64,000 nucleotides of DNA from an uncultured Clostridia bacterium (GCA_945910815.1 CAMDZD010000001.1:62001-126000); one strand, 5' to 3'. Shown: positions 50,064 through 59,033, counted from the first letter of the stretch. Numbers and translations: made by a program. The notes: generated by a model from the sequence alone, not told the origin.

Positions 50064-51653
50064 TTATATAAGAGTAAATCTTCTTACATCTCCGACTTTT
50101 CCGGTAAATATTGACTTAGGTCTTGCCCATATATCGCCTGTTGCAAGCGACTTGTATATTACAAGTTCCTCAAGAGTTTCGCTGTGACGTGCAAGTGAGA
50201 TAATTTCATATTCTCCGCCATTATAGTGACGGTATTTTCCGCCTATAACAATTTCAGTTTCCTTATCCTCCGGAACTGATTCAGTTTCAGGAATTTCAGG
50301 CTCTGTATTGTTTACAATATCATCGGCAACGATAATCATTGAAGAATATGCAGGCATTTTAATAAATGCATTTCCGTTGTTTACCTGTACCGGAGTACCG
50401 CTTATAACATCAACAAGTGCATTAAGATTTGTATTGAAATTAAGGTCAAAATCCTTATCCTCAAGATTGAGTGCAACATATACTGTCTGACCATTGAGTT
50501 CCTTTTTGAAAATCAACTGCTGATTTCTTACAGTAACAGTCTGATATGTTCCTGTACGGAGTGCAGGATAAGCTCTGTAAATTCTTCCGAGCTTTACAAT
50601 ATGCTTATACAAGTCATCATTTCTGTCGGGAATATTATTTAGGTCAAGACAAGGTCTTAATCCGTCATCGGAATTGTTTTCCTTGATACCCTTAACACCA
50701 AATTCACTGCCATAATAGATTGACGGAATACCCGGCATCGCATAAAGCAGAGTATAAACATTTTTAAGATGTTCAGGATTTTTAAGAGTGCTTGCAAGAC
50801 GGTTTACATCGTGATTGTCAACGAAATTATAGAGATTGATTCCCTTATAGATACCGCCGTTTCCTGATTGTCTGTTTATTGAATAATCAATTTCAAAGTA
50901 GTTTTTGTCATTGTGTGATGACCAGAGTCCCTTATAACATTCATAGTTTGTAGTGCTGTCGAGCATTTCGGGATTAGCCCATCTCTTATAGTCACCGTGG
51001 ATAATTTCGCCCATAAGCCAGAAATCACGCTTTTTTCCCTTGCAGAAATCTCTTATTCTCTTAAAGAAATCAAATTCTATGCAGTCCGCAGCGTCAAAGC
51101 GTATACCGTCAATTTTAAATTCTTCAATCCAGTAGTTTATAGCATCAATAAGATGGTCGCATACACCTACATTCTTGAGATTAAGCTTTACAAGGTTATA
51201 GTGACCGTTCCAGCCCTCATACCAGAAATTGTCTCCGCAGGGACTCTGACCTCCGAAATTAAGATTCTGAAACCAACCGCAATAGCCGGAATTCTGACCG
51301 TTTTTCTGAACATCAACAAACTGGGGGAATTTTCTTCCGACATGGTTGAAAACACCGTCAAGAATTACTTTTATTCCGTTTTTATGAAGTTCGTCACAAA
51401 TATGTTTGAATGAATTGTTATCTCCGAGTCGTCTGTCAATAGTTTTGTAATCAGTAGTATCATAGCCATGTTCAACGGATTCAAATACAGGGCCGAAATA
51501 TACAGCATCAACATTCATTTCCTTGAAGTGGTCAATCCAGTCAAGAATTTTGTCAAGGCGATACTGAACCTCTCCGCCGTCATTGTATTTGGGAGCTCCG
51601 CAGAAACCAAGCGGATAAATGTGATAGATAATAGCGTCATCATACCAGTACAT
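50064..51653 (-). CDS. Cytoplasmic GH13 alpha-amylase-family enzyme fused to DUF1653
   Basis: An intracellular alpha-glucan hydrolase or maltodextrin enzyme of 529 residues with no signal peptide. The GH13 regions are DGVFNHVG, GIRFDAAD with nucleophile D187, WLMGEIIHG with acid/base E216 and FVDNHDVNRL with D282. A beta-sandwich C domain ends near 445. An acidic linker (about 446-470) then joins a complete DUF1653 domain at 471-529: KYRHYNGGEYEII and ARHSETLEELVIYKSL. DUF1653 is usually a separate small protein. ATG 51653 follows GGAGG. It follows the HD-domain gene and may share its transcript. Confidence 0.93.
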   Translation of the reverse strand: MYWYDDAIIYHIYPLGFCGAPKYNDGGEVQYRLDKILDWIDHFKEMNVDAVYFGPVFESVEHGYDTTDYKTIDRRLGDNNSFKHICDELHKNGIKVILDGVFNHVGRKFPQFVDVQKNGQNSGYCGWFQNLNFGGQSPCGDNFWYEGWNGHYNLVKLNLKNVGVCDHLIDAINYWIEEFKIDGIRFDAADCIEFDFFKRIRDFCKGKKRDFWLMGEIIHGDYKRWANPEMLDSTTNYECYKGLWSSHNDKNYFEIDYSINRQSGNGGIYKGINLYNFVDNHDVNRLASTLKNPEHLKNVYTLLYAMPGIPSIYYGSEFGVKGIKENNSDDGLRPCLDLNNIPDRNDDLYKHIVKLGRIYRAYPALRTGTYQTVTVRNQQLIFKKELNGQTVYVALNLEDKDFDLNFNTNLNALVDVISGTPVQVNNGNAFIKMPAYSSMIIVADDIVNNTEPEIPETESVPEDKETEIVIGGKYRHYNGGEYEIISLARHSETLEELVIYKSLATGDIWARPKSIFTGKVGDVRRFTLI

Positions 51654-51675
51654 AAATAGACCTCCAGTGTGTATA

Positions 51676-52263
51676 TTAGTTTTCGCTTCCTTCAAGGAAG
51701 TATGTAGCCTCCATATCAGCAACGCTTACAGCGAAGGCAAGCGGAAACATTTCAAAAGCTCTGCCGATAGTGTTTTTATCCTCGATTCCGGAAAATCCCA
51801 TATGATAGCGTATAGCAAAGGATTCCTCACGGCTGAGCTTCATATAGCTTGAAATAATATAAACGGATTTTTCACCATGGCCATAGGGCATAGTATCTTC
51901 AATTCTGTAATAGGGAACTTTTTCCCATACACCTTTTTCATTTTTAGCATTTCTGTAATCAACAGTATAGAAATTTATTTTGCAAAGGTCATGAAGAAGT
52001 GAAACGATTGCAACGGATTCGGAGCTGTAATCCATCTGATAAAGTTCTTTTGCACGGTTTCGGCTAAGATAATCAACAAGGCAGTGATAAACATTAATAC
52101 TATGTTCAACAAGACCTCCCTCATAAGCACCATGGTATCTTGTACTCGAAGGAGCGGTAAAAAAATCGCTTGAATTTGATTTCAGATATTCCAGAAGCTT
52201 ATCAGCTCCGGGTCTTCTGATATTTTCAGTGTAAATTTTAATAAATTCGTCTTTTGCCGTCAT
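51676..52263 (-). CDS. HD-domain phosphohydrolase
   Basis: A 195-residue metal-dependent HD-fold protein. Metal ligands are suggested by GGLVEHSINVYHCLVDY, the HD pair in SLLHDLCKINFY, HGEKSVYI and YHMGFSG. The order resembles the C-terminal domain of YhaM-type nucleases and related nucleotide hydrolases, but without the OB domain. The substrate is unknown. GGAGG precedes the ATG. Confidence 0.85.
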   Translation of the reverse strand: MTAKDEFIKIYTENIRRPGADKLLEYLKSNSSDFFTAPSSTRYHGAYEGGLVEHSINVYHCLVDYLSRNRAKELYQMDYSSESVAIVSLLHDLCKINFYTVDYRNAKNEKGVWEKVPYYRIEDTMPYGHGEKSVYIISSYMKLSREESFAIRYHMGFSGIEDKNTIGRAFEMFPLAFAVSVADMEATYFLEGSEN

Positions 52264-52293
52264 AGAAAAAACCTCCGTAATGTTATCAAGTGA

Positions 52294-52322
52294 ATTATAT
52301 CATATTATATGCAATTATTCAA
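52294..52322 (-). promoter_or_regulatory. SigA-type promoter of HD-domain/GH13 operon
   Basis: TTGAAT (plus bases 52317-52322), 17-base spacer, TATAAT (plus bases 52294-52299) on the minus strand. A second TATAAT lies at 52304-52309. Confidence 0.65.
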
Positions 52323-52391
52323 TAGTTTTCGCAAATTTCTACAATTACGATTATTTTCAAAAGCATTATTTATGCATATTTTACAAAAATT

Positions 52392-53291
52392 TTACGGATT
52401 GCTCCCGGAAACAATTCCGATTACCTTAAAATATTCCCTTACTGCATTGCAATAGTCATTTGCCTTTACAAGCTGGCTGATTTTATCGTTGCTCTTTTGA
52501 CCGGAATCGTCAGTTAAAACAGCCTCGCCGAGTTTTTTATCGATAAAAAGCATTTTACAGCTTTTTCCGTCACTGGAATAACGGTCATAAAAATTCTTTG
52601 CAAGTTCAGCATTGCTTTTTTCGGTGATATTATTTGTAGTAACAACAAAGGCATTTATATCGGAATGCATTGCGAGAGTGCTTTCAAATTCAAGGAGCTG
52701 TTCATTATTAAATAAACTTCCGTTGTCAAAAACGCATTTCGGACAACTTTCGGCAAGCGAAAGAAGTTCAAGTATTCCGGATTTATAGTCACCCGAAACT
52801 ATACTTTTTGTTGCATAGAAAAAAGCATCTTTTTCTGACTGTTCTGTTATATAAAGAGCTGGCGTTCCCTGCTTGTAAAGATAATCTTTATTTGTATCGT
52901 TATTTATAAGCAGTAAAAGACCGCTACCCATTCCCTGAAATATTTCATTATAGCACTTTTCGGCATATTTTTCGGGTGTAAGGTTTTCAAGCTTGTTTGT
53001 AGTTACAACAGCAGTATTAAGCATAAGCTTTGAATTTATCCAGCCTGCATAGTTATTACATTCTTTCAAATCCTCCTGTGACAGTATTTTTGCATTGTCA
53101 TATATGTAATTATTTTCAGAAACTGAAACAAGTTTTTCTTCAGCCGGCTGTGTAATAACTGCCTCCGTAACAATTGCAGTTGTCTGAAAAGCCGTATCAT
53201 TTTCAGAAGAATAGTTTACGGAATTATTATCCGAACACCCTGCTGTAACAAGTACGGCTATAAGCGTTAAGAATCCAAAAAATTTTTTCAA
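52392..53291 (-). CDS. TPM-domain lipoprotein
   Basis: A surface lipoprotein of 299 residues. TTG 53291 (MKKFFGFLTLIAVLVTAGCS) has AAGGAG upstream and gives a signal peptide with Cys19 as the lipid site; the ATG at 53315 lacks this spacing. Residues about 60-180 match the TPM domain (YIYDNAKILSQEDL, AVVTTNKLEN, GSGLLLLINNDTNKDYLY). Residues about 200-280 look like a second, weaker TPM copy (AFVVTTNNITEKS, KMLFIDKKLGEAVL), so there may be an internal duplication. TPM proteins are often phosphatase-like or linked to envelope and photosystem repair; the role here is unknown. Confidence 0.8.
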   Translation of the reverse strand: MKKFFGFLTLIAVLVTAGCSDNNSVNYSSENDTAFQTTAIVTEAVITQPAEEKLVSVSENNYIYDNAKILSQEDLKECNNYAGWINSKLMLNTAVVTTNKLENLTPEKYAEKCYNEIFQGMGSGLLLLINNDTNKDYLYKQGTPALYITEQSEKDAFFYATKSIVSGDYKSGILELLSLAESCPKCVFDNGSLFNNEQLLEFESTLAMHSDINAFVVTTNNITEKSNAELAKNFYDRYSSDGKSCKMLFIDKKLGEAVLTDDSGQKSNDKISQLVKANDYCNAVREYFKVIGIVSGSNP

Positions 53292-53309
53292 AAAAATCTC
53301 TCCTTGCTC

Positions 53310-53338
53310 TTGCATTATACTATATATTTTAGTATAAT
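53310..53338 (+). promoter_or_regulatory. Promoter of ogg, overlapping divergent promoter
   Basis: TTGCAT at 53310-53315, 17-base spacer, TATAAT at 53333-53338. Confidence 0.65.
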
Positions 53339-53342
53339 CTAA
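53314..53342 (-). promoter_or_regulatory. Promoter of TPM lipoprotein, face to face with ogg promoter
   Basis: TTAGAT (plus bases 53337-53342), 17-base spacer, TATAAT (plus bases 53314-53319) on the minus strand. The two -10 boxes lie in a perfect inverted repeat, ATTATACT (53314-53321) and AGTATAAT (53331-53338), so the divergent promoters overlap and should exclude each other. Confidence 0.6.
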
Positions 53343-53366
53343 TAAAAAAATCAAGAGGTGTTTTTT

Positions 53367-54179
53367 ATGAAATATAAAACTGAAAATAATAACATACTGC
53401 TCTGGCAGGAAGATTTTGACCTTGATGAAACTCTTGACTGCGGTCAGGCTTTCAGATGGAAAAAAGTTCCGTCAGAATATGACTGCACATACACGGGATT
53501 TTTTCTTAACAAAAGCCTTACTGTATCAAAGAAAGATGATTTCTTTATACTTCATAACACAAGCGAATCGGATTTCCTTGAAAAATGGGTTGAATATTTT
53601 GATTTGAATACCGATTACGGAAAACTGAAAGAAATATTCTGCCGTGACGAAACTATGAAAAAAGCGTGTGAATTTGCAGGAGGAATAAGACTTCTCAGAC
53701 AGGATTCATGGGAAACTCTGATTTCTTTCATAATATCACAGAATAATAATATTCCCAGAATAAAGCTTATTATAGACCGCCTTTGCAGTCATTACGGACA
53801 TTTTCCGTCTGCCTTGGAGCTTGCGGAAGAAACTCCAGAAAGTATAGATTACCTTAAAAGCGGATTCCGTGCGAAATATATTATTGATGCATCACAGAAA
53901 GTCGCATCGGGCGAAATAAATCTTGACGAGATAAAAAAAATGCCCCTTGATGATGCACGTCAGAAACTTATGACCATCAAGGGGGTGGGAAAAAAGGTTT
54001 CGGAATGTGTTCTGCTTTTCGGAATGTACCGTACAGAGGCATTTCCGATAGATGTGTGGATTAAGCGTGTTCTTGAAAATTACTATCCCGAAGGCTTTCC
54101 GGAATACGCAAAACCTTACGGAGGAATTGCACAGCAGTATTTATTCCACTATATCCGCAATCATGCTTCAGCAAACTGA
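53367..54179 (+). CDS. ogg: 8-oxoguanine DNA glycosylase/lyase
   Basis: Base-excision repair enzyme for 8-oxoguanine, of the OGG1 type, 270 residues. The N-terminal domain has ETLDCGQAFRW; then ISFIISQNNNIPRI and the helix-hairpin-helix GVGKKVSECVLLFG with the Schiff-base lysine, followed by FPIDVWIKR with the catalytic aspartate. ATG 53367 follows AGAGGTG. Its 3' end overlaps the convergent ABC gene by 19 bases. Confidence 0.93.
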   Translation: MKYKTENNNILLWQEDFDLDETLDCGQAFRWKKVPSEYDCTYTGFFLNKSLTVSKKDDFFILHNTSESDFLEKWVEYFDLNTDYGKLKEIFCRDETMKKACEFAGGIRLLRQDSWETLISFIISQNNNIPRIKLIIDRLCSHYGHFPSALELAEETPESIDYLKSGFRAKYIIDASQKVASGEINLDEIKKMPLDDARQKLMTIKGVGKKVSECVLLFGMYRTEAFPIDVWIKRVLENYYPEGFPEYAKPYGGIAQQYLFHYIRNHASAN

Positions 54180-55903
54180 CTGTTATAGAGTTCGGCATAA
54201 AATCCACCCTTAGCTATAAGCTGTTCATGACTGCCCTGTTCAAGTATGTGACCGCTTTTCATTACAAGTATGACATCGGCATTTCTTATAGTTGAAAGTC
54301 TGTGAGCTATAATAAAGCTTGTTTTGCCTTTCATAAGCTTTTCAAAAGCTTTCTGAATCTGCTGTTCTGTTCTTAAGTCGATACTGCTTGTAGCTTCATC
54401 GAGTATAAGCAAAGGAGGATTCATAAGCATAATTCTTGCTATACAGATAAGCTGTTTCTGACCTTGTGAAAGTCCGCTGTTATCACTTATAACAGTATCA
54501 TATCCGTTGGGAAGTCTCTTTATAAAATTATGGGCATATACCGCTTTTGATGCCTTTATAATCTCATCAGGTGATGCGTCCGGTTTTCCGTATGCTATAT
54601 TTTCTCTTACTGTACCCGTAAAAATCCATGTTTCCTGAAGAACCATTCCGAAAGTACGGCGGAGGCTGTCCCTTGTAATGTCATTTACATTTTTACCGGA
54701 AACTGTAATTTTTCCGCTCTGGATATCATAAAAACGCAGAAGAAGATTTATTACAGTAGTTTTTCCGCAACCCGTAGGGCCTGCTATTGCAATTTTCTGA
54801 CCGCTTTTCACATCAAGGCTGAAATTATCTATAAGCGGTAATTCGGGAACATATGAAAATCTAACATCTTCAAAGCTAAGATTTCCGTCACATTCTTCAA
54901 GAACTTCTTTTTCCGAATCATCGGGAACTTCCTGTTCATCGAGAACTGCAAAAACTCTTTCCGCTGATGATACAGCATTCTGAAGCTCCGCAACTACTCC
55001 CGATATTTCATTGAAAGGCTTTGTATACTGATTTGCATACGCAAGAAAGCTTGTAAGCTCTCCGACTGAAATAACACCTATAAATCCGATTGAACCCAAT
55101 GCACTCAAAGCACCTGTAATTCCTACCGTTGTATATATAAGACCGTTTACGAATCTTGTAGTCGGATTTGTAAGTGAGGAATAAAAAGTTGCTTTAGCTC
55201 CGACTTTTCCAAATTCACGGTTGATTTTATCGAATCTTTCTTCTGCACGCTTTTCGTATACAAAAGCCTTTACAATTTTCTGACTGCCTGCCATTTCTTC
55301 CGTAAGGCTTACCATTTCGCCCCTTAATTTCGACTGCTTAACAAAAGTATCATGAGTAAGCTTTGTTATTTTTGAGGCAACAATAAATGAAAGCGGTGTG
55401 AGAATTATTACAAAAAGGCTGATTTTGACGTTTATAATCATCATAAAAATTATAGTTCCGATTATGGTTACAACTCCGCTGAAAAGCTGTGTAAAGCCTT
55501 GCAGTAATCCGTCTGAAATTATTTCAATATCATTGATTACACGGCTTGTAAGTTCGCCCTTTGTCTTGCTGTCGATGAATTTAACCGGAACTCTTTCAAG
55601 CTTTGCGAATATATCGCACCTTATGTCACGGATTGTAAGATATGCAAGTTTATTGGTGCAGAGTGACATGAACCACTGAAAAAGTGTACTTGCAAGAACG
55701 ATTATTCCAAGGAATAAAGCAGTCTTAATAAGACCGTCAAATTCAACCGTTCCCTCACCCTTTGCATAGTCAACGGCTTTTCCTATAAATATCGGTACTG
55801 CAAGCAAAAGCGATACACCGGCAAGGGCAAATATTACGGTAAATATAAAGTAATGCCTGTAAGGCTTTGTGTATGACATTACACGTTTAAGAGTTTTCCA
55901 CAT
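54161..55903 (-). CDS. ABC exporter subunit with canonical ATP site (BmrD/YheH-like)
   Basis: One half of a heterodimeric multidrug-type exporter, 580 residues: six membrane helices to about 320, then the ATPase domain with Walker A GPTGCGKTTVINLL, the signature LSQGQKQL and Walker B LLILDEATSSID with the catalytic Glu. ATG 55903 follows GGAGGG. It starts four bases after its partner gene. Confidence 0.93.
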   Translation of the reverse strand: MWKTLKRVMSYTKPYRHYFIFTVIFALAGVSLLLAVPIFIGKAVDYAKGEGTVEFDGLIKTALFLGIIVLASTLFQWFMSLCTNKLAYLTIRDIRCDIFAKLERVPVKFIDSKTKGELTSRVINDIEIISDGLLQGFTQLFSGVVTIIGTIIFMMIINVKISLFVIILTPLSFIVASKITKLTHDTFVKQSKLRGEMVSLTEEMAGSQKIVKAFVYEKRAEERFDKINREFGKVGAKATFYSSLTNPTTRFVNGLIYTTVGITGALSALGSIGFIGVISVGELTSFLAYANQYTKPFNEISGVVAELQNAVSSAERVFAVLDEQEVPDDSEKEVLEECDGNLSFEDVRFSYVPELPLIDNFSLDVKSGQKIAIAGPTGCGKTTVINLLLRFYDIQSGKITVSGKNVNDITRDSLRRTFGMVLQETWIFTGTVRENIAYGKPDASPDEIIKASKAVYAHNFIKRLPNGYDTVISDNSGLSQGQKQLICIARIMLMNPPLLILDEATSSIDLRTEQQIQKAFEKLMKGKTSFIIAHRLSTIRNADVILVMKSGHILEQGSHEQLIAKGGFYAELYNSQFAEA

Positions 55904-55907
55904 AAAA

Positions 55908-57635
55908 TTATTCGCCCTCCTTACTGCTAAGCTGTGAATTATAAATTTCCCTGTAAACCTCACAATTTTCGAGAAGATTTTTATGAGTTCCTGTTCCGAC
56001 TGACTTTCCGTCGTCCATTACTATAATATTATCGGCATCTTTCAAGGAAGTGGCTCTCTGCGAAATCATAATTATTGTCGTATCTTTAAGATTTTCCTTT
56101 ATAGCTTTTCTGAATGAAAGGTCTGTGGCATAGTCCAATGCACTTGTACTGTCATCAAGAATAACTATTTTCGGACTGCCTATAAAAGCTCTTGCAATTG
56201 CGATACGCTGTTTCTGACCTCCGGAAAGATTTTTTCCGCCCTGTGAAATTACTGTATCAAGCTTTCCCGGAAGTTTTTCAACAAATTCCCACGCCTGTGC
56301 GATTTTAAGAGCTTTTATAATTTCCTCGTCCGAAGCATTTTCATCGGCTAACTGCATATTTTCCCTGACTGTACCGGTAAAAAGCACAGCTTTCTGCGGA
56401 ACATTTCCGATAATACTGCGGAGAAAATCAGTATTGTATTCCTTTATATCTTTACCGAATATTTTTATATTTCCCGAATCCGCATCATAAAATCTCGGAA
56501 TAAGTGTCGAAAGAGTAGACTTACCGCTACCCGTACCGCCTATAATGCCCAGCATACCGCCACTGCGGATTCTGAACGTAATATTTTCAAGCGAATTGTC
56601 ACCTGCACCGTTATATCTGAATGATACGTTTTCAAATTCTATTGAATTTTCAGCTTTTTCATCAACGGATTCAAGACTTCCGGAAACTATTTCATTCTGA
56701 CATTCAAAAACATCGCTTATGCGGTTTGCAGATGCTATTGCCTTTGTAAATGTTACAATCAGATTTGCAAGAACTACAAGTGCAAGAAGTATCTGTGTCA
56801 TATAGTTTATAAATGCGGTAAGTTCACCCTGAGTAATACTTCCGCCGTCAACACGTATTCCTCCGAAATATATTATAGCTACTATTCCGAGATTCATTAT
56901 CATAAATGTTACCGGATTTAATATTGATGATATTTTACCGGCAAGTATTGCGTTATCTGATAAATCATTGCAAGCCTGATTGAAATTTCTGATTTCATCA
57001 TTCTGACGTGAAAATGCTCTGATTACTCTTGTACCCTCTAAATTTTCTCTTGTAAGAGTAGCAGTTCTGTCAAGTTTCTGCTGAGTTTTTTTGTAAAGCG
57101 GAATAGTTCTGCTCATTACCGCATATATTATCAATGAGATTATTGGTGTTATAATAAGAAATGCTATTGAAAGTTTTAAATCTATAAGCATTGACGCTAC
57201 AATTGCACCTGCCACAAGAAAAGGAGCTCTGAACGCAAGGCGTATAAACATATTTACTCCCGTCTGAACGGAATTTGTATCATTTGTGATTCTGTTTATA
57301 AGAGTTGAAGTTCCGAGCCTGTCAATACTGCTGTATGACAGTGTGTTTATATGTTCATAGAGAGCCTTTCTCAAATCAGTTCCGAATCCGTATGCACACT
57401 GTGATGCAAAATACTGGCATATAAGGGCAAAAAGAAGCCCGCATATTCCGAGTATAACCATAACTCCACCCATTCTGATTATATATCCGGTATCGCTGTT
57501 TCCTATACCGTTATCAATAATTTTAGCCATTACAACAGGAACTATAAGTTCAAATACTGCTTCAAGGAGCTTGAAGAAAGGACCGAGTATAAGCTGTTTT
57601 TTATAGTTTTTAAGATATATCAGTACTCTTTTCAT
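55908..57635 (-). CDS. ABC exporter subunit with degenerate ATP site (BmrC/YheI-like)
   Basis: Partner half-transporter of 575 residues: membrane domain first, then Walker A GIIGGTGSGKSTLSTLI, signature LSGGQKQRIAIARA and Walker B IVILDDSTSALD. The Asp in place of the catalytic Glu marks the non-hydrolysing site known from heterodimers such as BmrCD. The pair is likely a lipid or drug exporter; the substrate is unknown. GGAGG begins directly after a terminator U-run at about 57655, with no space for a promoter between. Confidence 0.93.
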   Translation of the reverse strand: MKRVLIYLKNYKKQLILGPFFKLLEAVFELIVPVVMAKIIDNGIGNSDTGYIIRMGGVMVILGICGLLFALICQYFASQCAYGFGTDLRKALYEHINTLSYSSIDRLGTSTLINRITNDTNSVQTGVNMFIRLAFRAPFLVAGAIVASMLIDLKLSIAFLIITPIISLIIYAVMSRTIPLYKKTQQKLDRTATLTRENLEGTRVIRAFSRQNDEIRNFNQACNDLSDNAILAGKISSILNPVTFMIMNLGIVAIIYFGGIRVDGGSITQGELTAFINYMTQILLALVVLANLIVTFTKAIASANRISDVFECQNEIVSGSLESVDEKAENSIEFENVSFRYNGAGDNSLENITFRIRSGGMLGIIGGTGSGKSTLSTLIPRFYDADSGNIKIFGKDIKEYNTDFLRSIIGNVPQKAVLFTGTVRENMQLADENASDEEIIKALKIAQAWEFVEKLPGKLDTVISQGGKNLSGGQKQRIAIARAFIGSPKIVILDDSTSALDYATDLSFRKAIKENLKDTTIIMISQRATSLKDADNIIVMDDGKSVGTGTHKNLLENCEVYREIYNSQLSSKEGE

Positions 57636-57657
57636 ATTATTTTATATTCCTCCGAAA

Positions 57658-57681
57658 AACAGACGGATTTCTCCGTCTGTT
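57658..57681 (-). terminator. Terminator between UAP1-like gene and ABC exporter
   Basis: AACAGACGG (57658-57666) and CCGTCTGTT (57673-57681) form a nine-pair stem with T runs on both strands. The ABC Shine-Dalgarno (57649-57653) lies right after it on the minus strand. Confidence 0.88.
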
Positions 57682-57685
57682 TTTT

Positions 57686-58903
57686 TTATATTTCTATGCC
57701 GTTCTCAATAAGAAGATTTCTTGCAGTATCAACAGAATCAACACCCTCTGCATTTTTGACCGGTGCAAATTCACGGTTTCTCTCTACTTCGTATGAAAGA
57801 CAGCTTTTCTGCATATGAATCATATCAAGCACAAGCGTTTCAAACTTAAAAACTTCTCTGTTAACAGGATTTCCGTTTTCATCAAGACAGTTTACTTTTT
57901 TCTTTACGATATGCACAGGCATTTCGTTATTCATAATTTCTTCAAGCCTGTCCGTTCTGAAAAGATAATTGAGAATTACACCATATCTGTATGAAAGACT
58001 GCCGTCCGGTTCACGTCTGTTAATCATTTCATCAGTCATCTCGTAATATTCAACTATTGACGGCTTGTCATTTTCAAGGCAGAGAACGCCTACTTTTTCA
58101 TTTGGAGAAGCTTTGCTTACTACCTTTCCGCCCGATTCGCATTCCGAACATATTACAGAACCTATAAAAGCAGGGTCAGCAATCTGCTGAAGTACATTGT
58201 CTACTGCAAAAACGTTAATCCATTCAATGCCCTTGTTCTTGATTTCTCCGAGGAGTCCGGCTTTTGCGATAGATGAGAACCAGCCTCCGTTGCCGTTGGG
58301 AGAAAGGAATATTTTATCCTTATCCTCAAGAATTATTTTTCCGTTTTCATCAACGGCAAATGCCATATCCTGAATGAAAAATGTTACATAGTTCTTATTG
58401 TATCCGAAATAGTCATGCTTTTCAAAAAATTCAACAGTTTCAGCGTTATTTGTTTCGCTTGTCATGATATAAAGCGGAATCCATGCACCAGCTTTTTCTA
58501 CCGTTGATTTTATGTTGTTCATAAGACATTCAAATATATAAAGCTCCCTGTTTATTCCTATGTTGAACATACCCTTGGGGTGGTCAAATCCGAGTCTTGT
58601 ACCCTGTCCGCCTGCAAGAAGAACAGAGGCAACTTTTCCGTTTTTTATAGCATTAATACCGGTCTGTGAAAATTCATCATATCTTTGCTTTACTTCGTCT
58701 GTTGTAACAGCTCCGAGGGGTTTAAAATTTCCTCTTTTTCCGGAAATATCTTTCTGGCTGAAACAATTCAGCAGTGACATATCAAGTTTTTCAATCTGAG
58801 ATAAAAGGCTTTTCTGAGATTCTTCAGAAAGTTCACCATAATATTTAAGAACATGTTCCTGACCGCAGGAATTAAGCTTTTCCAAAGCTTCGCTGTAATT
58901 CAT
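57686..58903 (-). CDS. UDPGP-family uridylyltransferase, UAP1-like
   Basis: A 405-residue nucleotidyltransferase of the eukaryote-type UDP-N-acetylhexosamine or UDP-sugar pyrophosphorylase family. Signatures are VLLAGGQGTRLGFDHPKGMF with the nucleotide-binding loop, YIMTSETNN, FLSPNGNGG, VFAVDNVL and the C-terminal NREFAPVKNAEGVDS. The last motif fits UAP1/AGX1, so UTP plus GlcNAc 1-phosphate (or GalNAc 1-phosphate) is the likely reaction; glucose 1-phosphate cannot be excluded. GlmU is the usual bacterial route to UDP-GlcNAc, so this may be an extra or alternative route. AGGAGG precedes ATG 58903. Confidence 0.88.
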   Translation of the reverse strand: MNYSEALEKLNSCGQEHVLKYYGELSEESQKSLLSQIEKLDMSLLNCFSQKDISGKRGNFKPLGAVTTDEVKQRYDEFSQTGINAIKNGKVASVLLAGGQGTRLGFDHPKGMFNIGINRELYIFECLMNNIKSTVEKAGAWIPLYIMTSETNNAETVEFFEKHDYFGYNKNYVTFFIQDMAFAVDENGKIILEDKDKIFLSPNGNGGWFSSIAKAGLLGEIKNKGIEWINVFAVDNVLQQIADPAFIGSVICSECESGGKVVSKASPNEKVGVLCLENDKPSIVEYYEMTDEMINRREPDGSLSYRYGVILNYLFRTDRLEEIMNNEMPVHIVKKKVNCLDENGNPVNREVFKFETLVLDMIHMQKSCLSYEVERNREFAPVKNAEGVDSVDTARNLLIENGIEI

Positions 58904-58939
58904 ATTGATTTATTCCTCCTTAAAAATAGTATTATTTTT

Positions 58940-58968
58940 ATTATATCACAGTTTTAAAAAAAAATCAA
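58940..58968 (-). promoter_or_regulatory. SigA-type promoter of UAP1-like gene
   Basis: TTGATT (plus bases 58963-58968), 17-base spacer, TATAAT (plus bases 58940-58945) on the minus strand. Confidence 0.65.
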
Positions 58969-59000
58969 TCTTATTATGTAAATTAATTATTTTTCATGAC

Positions 59001-59026
59001 AAAAGGCGGAAAAAAATCCGCCTTTT
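59001..59026 (-). terminator. Terminator after spoIVA
   Basis: AAAAGGCGGA (59001-59010) and TCCGCCTTTT (59017-59026) form a perfect ten-pair stem whose 3' arm ends in TTTT on the minus strand. Confidence 0.92.
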
Positions 59027-59033
59027 ATTTTTA

